This document shows positions 1 through 10,340 of a stretch of 64,000 nt of DNA, one piece after another; within the stretch, counting starts at the first letter, position 1, and every line of letters starts with the position of its first letter. The notes under the pieces are model-generated. The model worked only from the letters and a program-made list of their open reading frames with translations. It searched no databases and was not told the DNA's origin. The translations under genes were made by a program, and so were the position numbers. The stretch lies in NCBI GenBank assembly GCA_947650365.1, contig CANTAL010000002.1:999501-1063500 (forward strand), given 5' to 3'. The DNA comes from Chamaelirium japonicum. Its lineage: Eukaryota > Streptophyta > Magnoliopsida > Liliales > Melanthiaceae.

Positions 1-740
1 GTGTGTAGTAAGAAGGAATCTAAATTCCAAAACTCCACAAAAGAGAGAGAAGAAAAGAGAAGAGCACGGAGAGATAAATGAAGAAAGAAGAGAGGAAAAG
101 TCTTGCTTCAGTCTATTGGCTACGGGTATAGGTATGATGTAAGAAATAATCTAAATTCCAAAACTCTACTTTTCAATATTTATACGACCCCTTTAGGGTA
201 GGGCATGTTTGACGGCTCTCTCTTTCTCCCATCTTACAACACTTTATCAGTACGAACATGTCGAGCCCAGCCGACCAGTTATAAGAAAACGGGGAGAGAA
301 ACTAAGACAAAAAAGAGATAAAAGAACACAGAGATAAACAATTAGAGAAGAGAGAAGAAGTCCTGCTCCAGTCTATTGGCCACGAGTATAAGTGTGAAGT
401 AAGAAGGAATCTAAATTTTAAAACTCTACTTTTCAATAAGATAATTAAATCTCTTTGTTCTCTTCTTTCTTCTCCCATGGATTAGGATTTTCCATAGATT
501 GCTTAGGCCCTAAGTAAGCTTCCCTATAAATAATATACGACCCCTTTAGATGTGGCACGTTTGATGACTCTCTCTTTCTCTCATCTTACAACACGTTATC
601 AGCATGAATATGTCGAGCCCAGCCAACCAATCACAAGAAAATGAAGAGAGAAACGAAGACAGAAGAGAAAGAAGAAGAAAGAAGAGAATAGAGATATAAA
701 TGAAGATAGAATAGAGAAGAAGTTCTGCTCTTGTCCATTG
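1..740 (+). repeat. Array modules, forward orientation
   Basis: Two to three copies of the basic module in the orientation where the primer-site-like motif reads CGTTATCAGCACGA on the plus strand (here slightly diverged near 245-260 and 595-610). Each runs: a GACCCCTTTAGGGTGGGG-like stretch, a pyrimidine patch, the primer-site-like motif, GAGCCCAGCCGACCAG, a long GA-rich tract, GTCCATTGGCCACGGGTATA, then GTAAGAAGGAATCTAAATTC. The copy near 430-600 also carries the promoter-like part of the LTR-like module. No gene is visible. Confidence 0.8.
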
Positions 741-826
741 CCATCTAATCGAATGATCTCATAACAGTTGTATTGTTTTAAACTTTTTTACAGACAAATA
801 TAAATTATTTTTATTACAAAAAATTC
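741..826 (-). repeat. Reverse fragment: LTR-like start and end of Z block
   Basis: The segment reads ATGATCTCATAACAGTTGTA on the plus strand and continues into AT-rich sequence ending near AAAAAATTC. It is the reverse complement of the junction between the AT-rich Z block and the first bases of the LTR-like module, seen forward at 1800-1880. Both edges are abrupt, so this is a rearrangement scar. Confidence 0.7.
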
Positions 827-967
827 ATTGGCAATCTTTTGAGAGAAGAAGAGAGAAGAGAACGGTGAGATAAACGAAGAGAGAAGAAAGAAGAAGTCCT
901 GCTCCAGTCCATTCGCCACGGGTATAGGTGTGAAGTAAGAAGGAATCTAAATTCCAAAACTCTACTT
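827..967 (+). repeat. GA-rich leader sub-repeat
   Basis: One forward copy of the roughly 130-bp leader sub-repeat: GA tract, GTCCATTCGCCACGGGTATA, GTAAGAAGGAATCTAAATTC, AAAACTCTACTTCTC. It leads directly into the AT-rich Z block, the usual order in this array. Confidence 0.75.
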
Positions 968-1848
968 CTCAATAGTTTCATCCCAAAGTTATTATAATTA
1001 TCATAGTAATGTTACTATAATTTTTTTAATTAAATTAATTATTTATTTACTTATTAAATAATTTAATAATTTAAACAATTTATTAATTAAGTTTTTGGTA
1101 AAATAATTAATTTATATAATTATTTAATTATTTAGTTATTTAATTAAATTTATTATGTTATTTATTTATTTATTATTATATTATTAAATAATGATTTAAT
1201 TATATAATTAATTTTTTAATTCATTTTATTAGTTATTTCTATAATTATTATTTTATTTTTAAATAATTAAATTATTAGTCAATAATTTAAATATTTAAAA
1301 AAAATTTAGGTAAGAAATATATTAAAACGATAATTTACTTAAAGGAATAAATAATTTAATTATTAAATTATTTTATAGTTAAATAAATAATATTGTCAAT
1401 TAATTATTATTTAATTAAATATTCAAAAAATTATTTTATTAAATTATAAAATATTAATTAAAGTAAAAAAAATTAATTATTTAATTAAGTAATAAAATAA
1501 AATAATAATTTAATAACTATTAACTTATTATTTAAATAATTAGGTAATTATATGAATATATAAATAATAAAATATTTTTTTAAATAACTTAATTTTTTAT
1601 AATAATCAAATAAATATTTATTTATTTTAATATTTAAATAATAAATAAAATATTTAAATAATTTAATTTTTTAATTTTTTAGATAATTAAATATTTATTT
1701 AATTATTTAATTATTTAACTATTTAATTTATTAAACTAATTAAATTAATTAAATAATAAAAAGTAAAGAAGGAAGATGAGGCACACCTGAATTTTTTGCT
1801 TTAGAAATAATTTATATTTTTCTTTAAAAAAATTTAAAACAGTACAAC
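968..1848 (+). repeat. AT-rich Z block, full length
   Basis: About 0.9 kb of almost pure A and T made of TTAAT/AATTA runs. It starts with CTCAATAGTTTCATC and ends with a conserved non-AT tail (GGAAGTAAAGAAGG near 1765, GAATTTTTTGCTTTA, then ACAGTACAAC) immediately before the LTR-like module. The same start and tail recur at 29491, 43769 and 49220, so the block is a defined repeat part and not random AT drift. No coding potential. Confidence 0.8.
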
Positions 1849-2230
1849 TATTATGAGATCGTTCGATCAGATGGCTATCCATCATCGGATCTCTTCCATG
1901 GATTAGGGTTTCCCATATATTGCTTAGGCCCTAAGTAAGGTTAACCTATAAAAATTATACGACCCCTTTGGGGTGGGGTACGTTTGACGGCTCTACTCCA
2001 CTTCTTAATAATATAATTAAATCTCTTCATTCTCTTTCCTATTCTCTCACTGATTAAGGTTTCCCATAGATTGCTTAGGCTCTAAGTAAGCTTACCCTAT
2101 AAATAATATATGATTCCTTTAGGGTGGGGCACGTTTGACGGCTCTCTCTTTCTCCCATCTCATAATAAGTTATCAGCACGAATATATCGAGCCCAGCCGA
2201 CCAGTTGTAAGAAAACGGAAAGAGAAACGA
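1849..2230 (+). repeat. Two LTR-like modules in tandem, first truncated
   Basis: A first LTR-like module starts at 1849 (TATTATGAGATCG), has TTAGGGTTT at 1903-1911 and a TATA-like stretch near 1947, and breaks off near 1997. After a linker (CTCCACTTCTTAATAATATA) a second partial module repeats the promoter-like part and ends with CATCTCATAATA near 2169, followed by AGTTATCAGCACGA. A short GA-rich leader follows up to the flip at about 2231. Confidence 0.7.
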
Positions 2231-2843
2231 AGACAGAAGTAGAGTTTCGGAATTTAAATTCTTTCTTACTTTATACTTATACCCATGGTTAATGGACTTG
2301 AGCAGGGCTTCTTCTCTCTTATATCTTCGTTTATCTCTTCGTTCTCTTCCCACTCTTATGTCTTCGTTTCTCTCTCAGTTTTCTTATGACTAGTCAGTTA
2401 GGCTCGACATGTTCGTCCTGATAACATATTATGAGATGGGAGAAAAGGAGAGCCATCAAACGTGCCCTACCCTAAAGGGGTCGTATATTATTTAGAGGGT
2501 AAGCTTACTTAGGGCCTAAGACATCTATAGGAAACCCTAATCAATAGAAGAAGAGATAAAAGAATGAAGAGATTTAATTGTATTATTGAGAAGTAGAGTT
2601 TGAAATTTAGATTCCTTCTTACTTCACACCTATACCCATGGCTGATGGACTGGAGCATAAATTTTTCTCTCTTCTCTATTTATTTATCTCTCCGTTCTCT
2701 TCTCTCTTCTTCTCTCTCTTCTGTCTTTGTTTCTATCTCCGTTTTCTTGTGACTGGTCGGTTAGGCTCGATATGTTCGTGTTGATAACGTGTTTTGTTAT
2801 AGGAGAAAAAGAGAGCCGCCAAATATGCCCTAAAACTCCACTT
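2231..2843 (-). repeat. Array modules, reverse orientation
   Basis: Orientation flips at the junction GACAGAAGTAGAGTTT. From here the modules read as reverse complements: TTAGATTCC, TACCCATGG, CT-rich tract, GACTGGTCGG, GCTCGAYATGTTCG, a TGATAACRTGTT-type motif and CCCTAAAGGGGTCG. The last module stops inside its GTGCCCC stretch near 2830 and joins directly to AAAACTCCACTTCTC, a second rearrangement point. Confidence 0.75.
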
Positions 2844-3185
2844 CTCAATAGTATCATCTCAATATTATTATGATTATCAAAGTAATATTACTATAATTTT
2901 TTTAATTAAATTAATTAATTAATTAATTATTTAATTATTAAAATAATTTAATAATTAATTTTTTAGTAAATTAATTAATTAATTTAATTAATTTAATTAT
3001 CTAGTTATTTAATTAAATTTATTATTTTATTTATTTATTATTATTAATATATTTAATAATTAAATTTGATAACTATTTAATTATTTAAATTATTAAATAA
3101 AGAAATAAAGATTTAAAATATTTAAATAATTTTAAAAAATATTTAATTAATATTTAAAAAATATTTAATTTTAAAACATTATAAC
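2844..3185 (+). repeat. AT-rich Z block, internally shortened
   Basis: It starts with the conserved CTCAATAGTATCATCTCAA and runs through AT-rich sequence to TTAAAACATTATAAC just before the LTR-like module. It is about 340 bp against about 880 bp for full copies, and lacks the GGAAGTAAAGAAGG tail, so an internal deletion is likely. Confidence 0.75.
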
Positions 3186-3353
3186 AGTTATAAGATCGTT
3201 CGATCGGATAGCTGTCCACCATCGGATCTCTCCCTTGGATTAGTGTTTCTCTTAGTTTGCTTAGGCACTAAGTAAGCTTACCCTATAAATAATATACGAC
3301 TCCTTTAGGGTTGGGCACGTTTGACGGCTCCCTCTTTCTCCTATTTCATAATA
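3186..3353 (+). repeat. LTR-like module, complete
   Basis: Single full-length LTR-like module of about 168 bp. It starts with AGTTATAAGATCG (consensus TGTTATGAGATCG) and ends with CATAATA. Inside are GATTAGTGTTTCTC (diverged telo-box-like site), CCCTATAAATAATATACGAC and a pyrimidine patch. It is followed immediately by CGTTATCAGCACGA. It matches the copies at 33488, 40187 and (reverse) 57052 in length and order of parts. Confidence 0.7.
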
Positions 3354-4556
3354 CGTTATCAGCACGAACTTATCGAGCCCAGCCGACCAGTCGTAAGAAA
3401 ACGGAGAAAGAAACAAAGACAAAAGGGAGAGAAGAAGAGAGAAGAGAACGGAGAGATAAACGAAGAGAGAAGAGATAAGAAGTCCTGCTCTAGTCTATTG
3501 GCTATGGGTATAGATGTAAATTAAAATAACTAATTAATTATTTAATAAATAATTAGGGCTGACCAGTCGTTCGATCGGATGGCTGTCCACCGTTGAATCT
3601 CTCCCATAGATTAGGATTTCCAATAGATTGCTTAGACCCTAAGTAAGATTTCCCTATAAATAATATATGACCCCTTTAGGGTGGGGTACATTTGACGGCT
3701 CTCTCTTTCTCCCATCTCACAACACGTTATCAGCACGAATATATCGAGCCCAACCGACCAGTTACAAGAAAACGGAGAGAGAAACGAAGACAGAAAATAA
3801 AGAAGAAGAGAGAAAAGAACGAAGAGATAAACGAAAAGAGAAAAAGTCCTACTCCAGTCTATTGGCAATGGGTATAGGTGTGAAGTAAAAAGGAATCTAA
3901 ATTACAAAACTCCACTTCTCAATATTAATAGTACCCCTTTAGGGTGGGGCACGTTTGATGGCTCTTTATTTCTCTTATCTCACAACATGTTATCTTCATG
4001 AATATATTGAGCCCAGCCAATTAGTCATAAGAAAACGGAGAGAGAAACGAAGACAAAAGAGAAAGAAGAAGAGAAAAGAGAACGGAGAGATAAACAAAGT
4101 GAGAAGAGGAAAGAAGTCCTATTCCAGTCCATTGGCCACGGGTTTAGGTGTGAAGTAAGAAGGAATCTAAATTCCAAAACTCCACTGCTTAATATTTATA
4201 CGATCCCTTTAGGATGGAGCATGTTTGATGGGTCTCTTTTTCTCTCATCTTACAATATATTATCAGCATGAACATATCGAAGACAGATGAGAAAGAAGAA
4301 GAGAGAAAAGAACAGAAAGATAAACGATGAGATATAAGAGAAGAAGTCCTGCTCTAGTCCATTGGCCATGGATATAGGTATGAAGTAAGATAGAATCTAA
4401 ATTCCAAAACTCTATAGAAGAGAGAGAAGAAGAGAGAAGAAGAGAGAAGAGAATGGAGAGATAAATAAAGAGAGAAAAGAGAAGAAGTCATGCTCTAGTC
4501 GATTGGCCACGGGTATAGGTGTGAAGTAAGACGAAATCTAAATTCTAAAACTCTAC
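3354..4556 (+). repeat. Array modules, forward orientation
   Basis: Primer-site-like motif and GA-rich leader, then three or more forward modules. A short internal break near 3535-3560 joins AT-rich sequence to GACCAGTCGTTCGATCGGAT, that is, leader sequence to the LTR-like module beyond its first bases. The part from 3958 is the first copy of a tandem duplication (see 7019). Confidence 0.75.
3958..4556 (+). repeat. Direct duplication, copy 1
   Basis: This segment is repeated at 7019-7648 with shared rare variants: GGCTCTTTATTTCTCTTATC, ATGTTATCTTCATGAATAT, AACAAAGTGAGAAGAGG, CACGGGTTTAGG and CTCCACTGCTTAATATT. Copy 1 lacks about 55 bp near 4280 (between AACATATCGA and AGACAGATGA) that copy 2 retains. 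Variants shared only by these two copies show a recent common origin. Confidence 0.85.
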
Positions 4557-5540
4557 TTCTGTCTTCGTTTATCTCTCCGTTTTCTTGCGACTGGTCTGCT
4601 AGGCTCGATATATTTGTGCAGATAATGTGTTGTGAAATAGAAGAAAGCGAGAGTCGTCAAACGTACCCCACCCTAAAGAGGTCGTATATTATTTATAGGG
4701 TAAGCTTACTTAGGGCCTAAGTAATCTATAGAAAACCCTAATCAATAGAAGAAGAGACCAGAGAACGGAGAGATTTAATTATATTATTAAGAAATAGAGT
4801 TTTAGAATTTATATTTCTTTTTACTTCATATCTATACTCGTGGCCAATGAACTACATTACGACTTTTTCTCTTTTTGTTTATCTCTCTATTCTTTTCTCT
4901 GTTCTTCTCTCTCTTTTGTCTTCGTTTCTCTCTATTTTCTTGTGACTAGTCGGCTGGGCTCAACATGTTTGTGCTGATAACGTATTGTGAGATGAGAAAA
5001 AGAGACAGACGTCAAATGTGCCCCACACTAAAAGGGTCATATAAATATTTAGAAGTGGTGTTTTGGAATTTAGATTCCTTCTTACTTCACACCTATACCC
5101 GTGGCCAATGGACTAAAGCAAGAATTCTTCTCTCTTCTCTCATCGTTTATCTCTCTCTTCTCTTCTCTCTTCTTCTATCTCTGCTATCTTCGGTTCTCTT
5201 TCCGTTTTATTATGACTGGTCAATTGGGCTCGATATATTCGTGCTGATAATGTGCTGTGCGATGAGAGAAAGAGAGAGTCATCAAACGTGCCCCACTTTA
5301 AAGGGGTCGTATAGTATTTATAGGGTAAGATTACTTAGGACCTAAATAATCTATCAAAAACCCTAATCCATGAGAGAAGGAAGAAGAGAACGAAGAGATT
5401 TAATTATATTAATTAGAAGTGGAGTTTTAGAATTTAGATTTCTTCTAACTTCACACGTATACCCATAGCGAATGGATTAGAGTAGGGCTTCTTCTCTCTA
5501 CTCTCTTCGTTTATCTCTCCGTTCTCTTCTCTATTCTTCT
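4557..5540 (-). repeat. Array modules, reverse orientation
   Basis: Reverse modules beginning at the flip CTACTTCTGTCTTCG. The stretch from 4557 matches 41770 onward through unusual variants such as ATATATTTGTGCAGATAATG and the CATTACGAC near 4853 (42065 in the other copy). It is part of a partial higher-order repeat copy. Confidence 0.75.
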
Positions 5541-6540
5541 CTCTTCTCACTACATGTTATCAGCACAAACATGTCGAGCCCAGTTGACCAGTCACAAGAA
5601 AACAGTATCAGAAACAAAGACAGAAAAGAAAGAATAAAAGAAAAAAGTACAGAGAGATAAATAAAGAGAAAAGAAAATAAATAAAATATTTTTCATACTC
5701 ATAAATTTATATAAATTATTTAAATATTTAAATAATAACATTGAGATGATACTATTTAAATATTTAAAGAAACGATATATTTTATAATATTTAAGAAAAT
5801 ATTAATTAAAATAAATAAAATAAATAAGCAATCTCCTATCTCATAACACGTTCTCAGCACGAACATGTTGAGCCCAGCGGATCAGTCACAAGAAAACAGA
5901 GAGAGAAACAAAGACAGAAGAGAGAGAAGTAGAGAGAAGAGAATAGAGAGATAAATAAAAAGAGAAGAGAGAAAAAGTCCTACTCCAGTCCATTCGCCAC
6001 AGTTATAGGTGTGAAGTAAGAAGAAATCTAAATTCCAACACTCCACATCTCAATAATATAATTAGATCTTTCCGTTATCTTCTCTCTTCTCCCATGTGTT
6101 AGGGTTTCCTATAGATTGCTTAGGCCCTAAGTAAGCTTACTCGATAAATAATATATGACCCCTTTAGGGTGGGACACGTTTGACGGCTCTCTCTTTCTCC
6201 CATGTCACAACATATTATCAACACAAACATGTCGAGCCCAGTCGACCAGTCATAAGAAAATGGAGAGAAAATAAAGATAAAAGAGAGAGCAGAAGAAATA
6301 AGGGAACGAAGAGATAAACAAAGAGAATAGAGAAAAAGTCCTACTCCAATCCATTGGCCACAGATATATGTGTGAAATAAGAAGGAATCTAAATTTCAAA
6401 ACTCCACAGAAGAGAGAGAATAAGAGAGAAAAGAACAGAGAAATAAATGAAGAGAAAAGAGAAAAGAAGTCCTACTCAAGTCCATTGGCCATGGGTATAG
6501 GTGTGAAAAAAGAAGGAATCTAAATTTCAAAACTCTACTT
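5541..6540 (+). repeat. Forward modules with K linker
   Basis: Forward module, then the K linker (5681-5834), then further forward modules with a promoter-like LTR fragment near 6100-6210 (GTGTTAGGGTTTCC, then TATGACCCCTTTAGGG). The order module, K, module, Z is the same as at 28500-29490 and 42780-43769. Confidence 0.75.
5681..5834 (+). repeat. K linker
   Basis: AT-rich linker beginning ATAAAATATTTTTCATACTC and ending AAATAAGCAATC. Related copies lie at 28610, 42905, 48696 and 54835, and reversed at 20447. It serves as a landmark for the higher-order repeat. Confidence 0.8.
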
Positions 6541-7018
6541 CTCAATAGTATCATCTTAACGTTATTATGATTATCATAATAATATTATAATAACTTTTTT
6601 AATTAAATTAATTATTTATTTAAATAATAAATAATTTAATAATTTAAAATTTAATAAATAATTTTTTTAGTAAAATAATTAATTAATTTACTTATTTAAA
6701 TATTTAATTAAATTAAATATTTTATTTATTTATTTATTATTATAATATTAAATAATTAAACAAGGTAACTATTTATTATTTTAAATTATTAAATAAATAA
6801 ATAATAATTAAATTATATATTTAATTAATAATTTTTTTATTAGTTATTTTATAAAATTTTATTTTATTTTTAAATAATTAAATAATTAGTTAATTATTGA
6901 AATATTTAAAAATTTATTTAGTGAAGAAATATATTAAATAGATTATTTACTAAAACAAATAAATAATTTAATTATTAAATAATTTTATAGTTAAATAAAA
7001 AATAATAAAGTAAATTTT
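6541..7018 (+). repeat. AT-rich Z block, truncated at tandem-duplication joint
   Basis: It starts with CTCAATAGTATCATCTTAAC and runs as AT-rich sequence, but stops abruptly at about 7018 without the usual GGAAGTAAAGAAGG tail and LTR-like module. The next base resumes the sequence seen at 3958. The abrupt stop is the head-to-tail joint of a roughly 3.06-kb duplication. Confidence 0.8.
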
Positions 7019-7648
7019 TATGGCTCTTTATTTCTCTTATCTCACAACATGTTATCTTCATGAATATGTCTAGCCCAGCCGATTAGTCATAAGAAAACGG
7101 AGAGAGAAACGAAGACAAAAGAGAGAGAAGAAGAGAAAAGAGAACGGAGAAATAAACAAAGTGAGAAGAGGAAAGAAGTCCTATTCCAGTCCATTGGCCA
7201 CGGGTTTAGGTGTGAAGTAAGAAGGAATCTAAATTCCAAAACTCCACTGCTTAATATTTATACGATCCCTTTAGGACGGATCATGTTTGATGGGTCTCTT
7301 TTTCTCTCATCTTACAATATATTATCAGCATGAACATGTCGAGCCTAGCCAATCAGTCACAACAAAATAGAGAGAGAAACAAAGACAGATGAGAGAGAAA
7401 AAGAGAGAAAAGAACGGAAAGATAAACGATGAGATATAAGAGAAGAAGTCCTGCTCTAGTCCATTGGCCATGGATATAGGTATGAAGTAAGATAGAATCT
7501 AAATTCCAAAACTCTACAAAAGAGAGAGAAGAAGAGAGAAGAGAACGGAGAGATAAATAAAGAGAGAAAAGAGAAGAAGTCATGCTCTAGTCGATTGGCC
7601 ACGGGTATAGGTGTAAAGTAAGACGGAATCTAAATTCCAAAACTCTAC
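7019..7648 (+). repeat. Direct duplication, copy 2
   Basis: Second copy of 3958-4556. It keeps the roughly 55-bp piece missing from copy 1, so it is closer to the parental form there. The offset between copies is 3061-3062 bp at the start. Confidence 0.85.
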
Positions 7649-8527
7649 TTCTATCTTTGTTTCTCTCTCTATTTTCTTATGACTGGTCGGCTGGGCTTGA
7701 TATGTTCGTACTGATAACATGTTATGAGATGGAAGAAAAAGAGAGCCGTCAAACGAGCCCTACCCTAAAGGGGTCATATATTATTTATAGGGTAAATTAT
7801 GAGATAGAAGAAAGAGAGAGCCGTGAAATATGCCTCAACCTAAAGGGGTGGTATATTATTTATAGGGTAAGCTTACTTAGGACCTAAGCAATCTATAGGA
7901 AATCCTAATATATGAGAGAAGAAAGAAGAGAATGGAGAGATTTAATTATATTATTGAGAAGTAGAGTTTTGGAATTTAGATTCTTTCTTACTTCACACCA
8001 ATACCCATGGCCAATGAACTGGAGTAGGACTTGTTCTCTCTTCTCTCTTCGTTTACCTCTCTATTCTCTTCCCTCTTCTTCTCTCTCTTTTGTCTTCGTT
8101 TCTCTCTCTATTTTCTTATGACTGGTTGGCTGGGCTTGATATGTTCGTGCTAATAACGTATTGTGAGATAAGATAAAGAAAGAGTCGTCAAACTTTCTCC
8201 ACCCTAAAGGGGTTGTTTATTATTTATAGGGTAAACTTAGTTAGGGCCTAAGCAATCTATGGGAAACCCTAATCCATAGGTGAAGAGAGAAGAGAACGGA
8301 GATAGAAGAGAATGAATAGATTAAATTATATTATTAAGAAGTAGAGTTTTGGAATTTAGATTTCTTCTTACTTTGCATATATACCCGTGGCCAATGGACT
8401 GGAGCAAGACTTCTTCTCTCTTCTATGTTTATTTATCTCTTCGTTATCTTCTTTCTTCTTCTATGGAGTTTTGGAATTTAGATTCCTTCTTACTTCACAC
8501 CTATACCCATGGCCAATGGACTGGAGC
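7649..8527 (-). repeat. Array modules, reverse orientation, interrupted by retrotransposon
   Basis: Reverse modules with GTCAAACGAGCCCTACCCTA, TAGGGTAAGCTTACTTAGGA and repeated copies of TTTTGGAATTTAGATTCC. A partial duplication near 7790-7870 repeats the TTATTTATAGGGTAA part. The last module breaks at GGACTGGAGC where the retrotransposon begins and resumes at 20303. Confidence 0.8.
8523..8527. repeat. Target site duplication, left copy
   Basis: GGAGC directly before the 5' LTR. It is identical to 20303-20307. The flanking sequence across both copies matches other array modules (GGACTGGAGCAGGACTTC). Confidence 0.95.
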
Positions 8528-8529
8528 TG

Positions 8530-8546
8530 TAACACCTGTGGTGTTA
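8530..8546. promoter_or_regulatory. Terminal palindrome in LTR
   Basis: TAACACCTGTGGTGTTA is a perfect 17-bp inverted repeat two bases inside the LTR end. It is also present in the 3' LTR at 16516-16532. It may matter for integrase end recognition or for RNA folding; this is inference. Confidence 0.6.
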
Positions 8547-9479
8547 AATTTGAGAATAATAAAAGTTCACCTTGGGTATTTTCGTCATTCTTAGTCAGAC
8601 TTTTTCTTTGGGCTTTTTTAGGAAGAATAAGTCGTAAACCCATGAAATATTTTACGTTCACTTTTGCTATGGCTTCGAACAGGTCGCAATGGCGCATCCC
8701 GTGCAGTAATCGGGTGTATGCACAGCTAGTTTCGGCAGTTCAGTAGTTATACCCTAGAATATCGATAAATTAACTAACATTTGATATTGTTTGATTTACC
8801 ACGGAAGTTCGGGTAATCGGATCGCAGCAAGGCTGGATAAGTTGGGTGGGGATCTGAGAGACCTTTTCAACGAGCCTGAGCTGGGGTCGATCCGATGCCT
8901 GGGTGATGAGTAATTGCTATTTTAAATTTTTAAGTATTTCTTTCTTTTCAAGAGATCCATAAGTCAGAAAATTGTGTATCAAGCGCCGACTCGTTCATGT
9001 TGACGAGAGCTTTCCAATGAATCCTCTTAGGCCCAATTCTGATATCCTATTTATAAGTTACGACTAATTATCCTTTTCAGCCCAGTAGGTACTCGAATCG
9101 CACCCGGGTTCCTACCGAGCCCACTTCAGGGTGCGGGACCGAGCCTGACCAACCCAAGGACCTAACTTCTAACATCCTAGATGGCTTTAAGGCTCATAAT
9201 TATCCCTCCCCAAGGTTTTAAATGTTAAAATTCAGATTGGGAGGATCAAGCAAGATTTGGAGTAATAAGCCCAACATCTTCCGTTCCTTTATTCATTCCT
9301 CTTTATTTGGAATTAAGAAGTTAACGAGCCGATCTCTAAACTCTCTTTAATTACCACCATAACAATCTTTATGAAGAACCGACCTAAAGAGAGAAAGAGA
9401 ATGGCCAGCCGAGAGAGAGAACGGCTGAACCGAGAGAGAAAGAACGGCAAATTAAGAGAGGGAGAAGGAAGGTAATAAT

Positions 9480-9575
9480 TCTTATATTTAGAGAGAGAGA
9501 GAAAGAGAAAGAGAAAGGGAGAGAGAGAGCAGAGAGATCGAGGGAGAGGACTAGAGAGAGAGGAGCAACCCAGTC
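9480..9575 (+). repeat. GA-rich microsatellite in LTR
   Basis: Degenerate GAGAGA/AAAGAG tract followed by GAGGGAGAGGACTAGAGAGA. A matching copy lies near 17491-17586 in the 3' LTR. Confidence 0.8.
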
Positions 9576-9659
9576 GCCCTCTGAGCTCCGCCCCCGACTT
9601 CGGTGAGCTACGCAGGTCAGCCATCCCCTTTCCTCCTCTCCTCCTTTGTGCCCAACACC

Positions 9660-9990
9660 TGACCTCCATCTCCTACCTTAGCCGCGGCCCACTCGGGTGA
9701 ACGCCACCGCGACCCCATCTCCGGTCCTCGTCGGGAGGACAAAACCCCAGGCTCGACCGGCGATCGCCGGAGCAAAACCAAACCCAAACCCAAAACCCGC
9801 GGAACCCTCCGGCCAAAGCCTTCTCGGGCTTCGATGGAACGCATGTTACCTTCTCCCGCGTCTTCCCCGCGGGGGAGACCGGCCGGGAACCGCCGGCGCC
9901 ACCCCAAGCCACCGGAGCCGAGCACCCCGCGGCCATGCATGGCTTCCCTTCCTCTTCCACGAGTTGGGTGGGGATCCCATAATGGTCACA
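9660..9990. other. GC-rich stretch of the LTR
   Basis: Strongly GC-rich, with CpG-dense runs such as CGGCCGGGAACCGCCGGCGC, in sharp contrast to the AT-rich array around the element. Frames of 83-107 codons are open on both strands at once, which is typical of GC-rich DNA and not evidence for a protein. It could be part of U3, but no promoter motif could be fixed here. The same stretch is at 17671-18001. Confidence 0.6.
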
Positions 9991-10199
9991 AGCGGACTCT
10001 AACGAATCCGAAGGTGTCGGGGTGTCTGGGAGACCACAATCCCATGTCCGAGCGGCATGGAGTGGTCGAGAAAATGGTGCCGTAGTGATGGGTTCACAGT
10101 GAACCCATTCCTCTGTTTTCCTTTGTTGAAGAAGAAGAGGACAAGGGTGGCATTTCTTGAATTGTTATTAACCCAAACTTAACCCATTAATAACTCAAC

Positions 10200-10340
10200 C
10201 CTGAATCCAGACCCGACCCGACTGCACAGCAACCCGACCCACCTTAAGTGCACAGTAGACCCGATCCGAACAGCAGACCAGACCCGACCCGCAGACCCAA
10301 CCTGATAACACAGACCCGATCCAGCAGTGAACCGGTCTGG
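10200..10340 (+). repeat. Degenerate CAGACCCGACCCG minisatellite
   Basis: Repeated CAGACCCGACCCG-like words separated by AGCAGACC and AACCCGACCC. A copy lies at 18211-18351 in the 3' LTR, where 10224 G is A (18235). Confidence 0.65.

Noticed and set aside
968-1848. AT-rich block as a replication origin or matrix attachment region
   Set aside because: Composition alone cannot support this; the block recurs as a defined repeat part.
7353-7583. Dozens of open frames of 60-145 codons in the array, often rich in Ser/Leu/Phe or Arg/Glu/Lys
   Set aside because: They are translations of the same CT- or GA-rich repeat on either strand, start at arbitrary ATGs, vary by frameshift from copy to copy and show no conserved domain.
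1-8527. CRISPR-like array from regular repeats
   Set aside because: Repeat units are long, diverged and present in both orientations, with no unique spacers; the context is a plant genome.
9617-10085. Overlapping frames of 83-118 codons in the LTR GC-rich part, identical in both LTRs
   Set aside because: Identity follows from LTR identity. Both strands are open at once and no known domain is recognisable.
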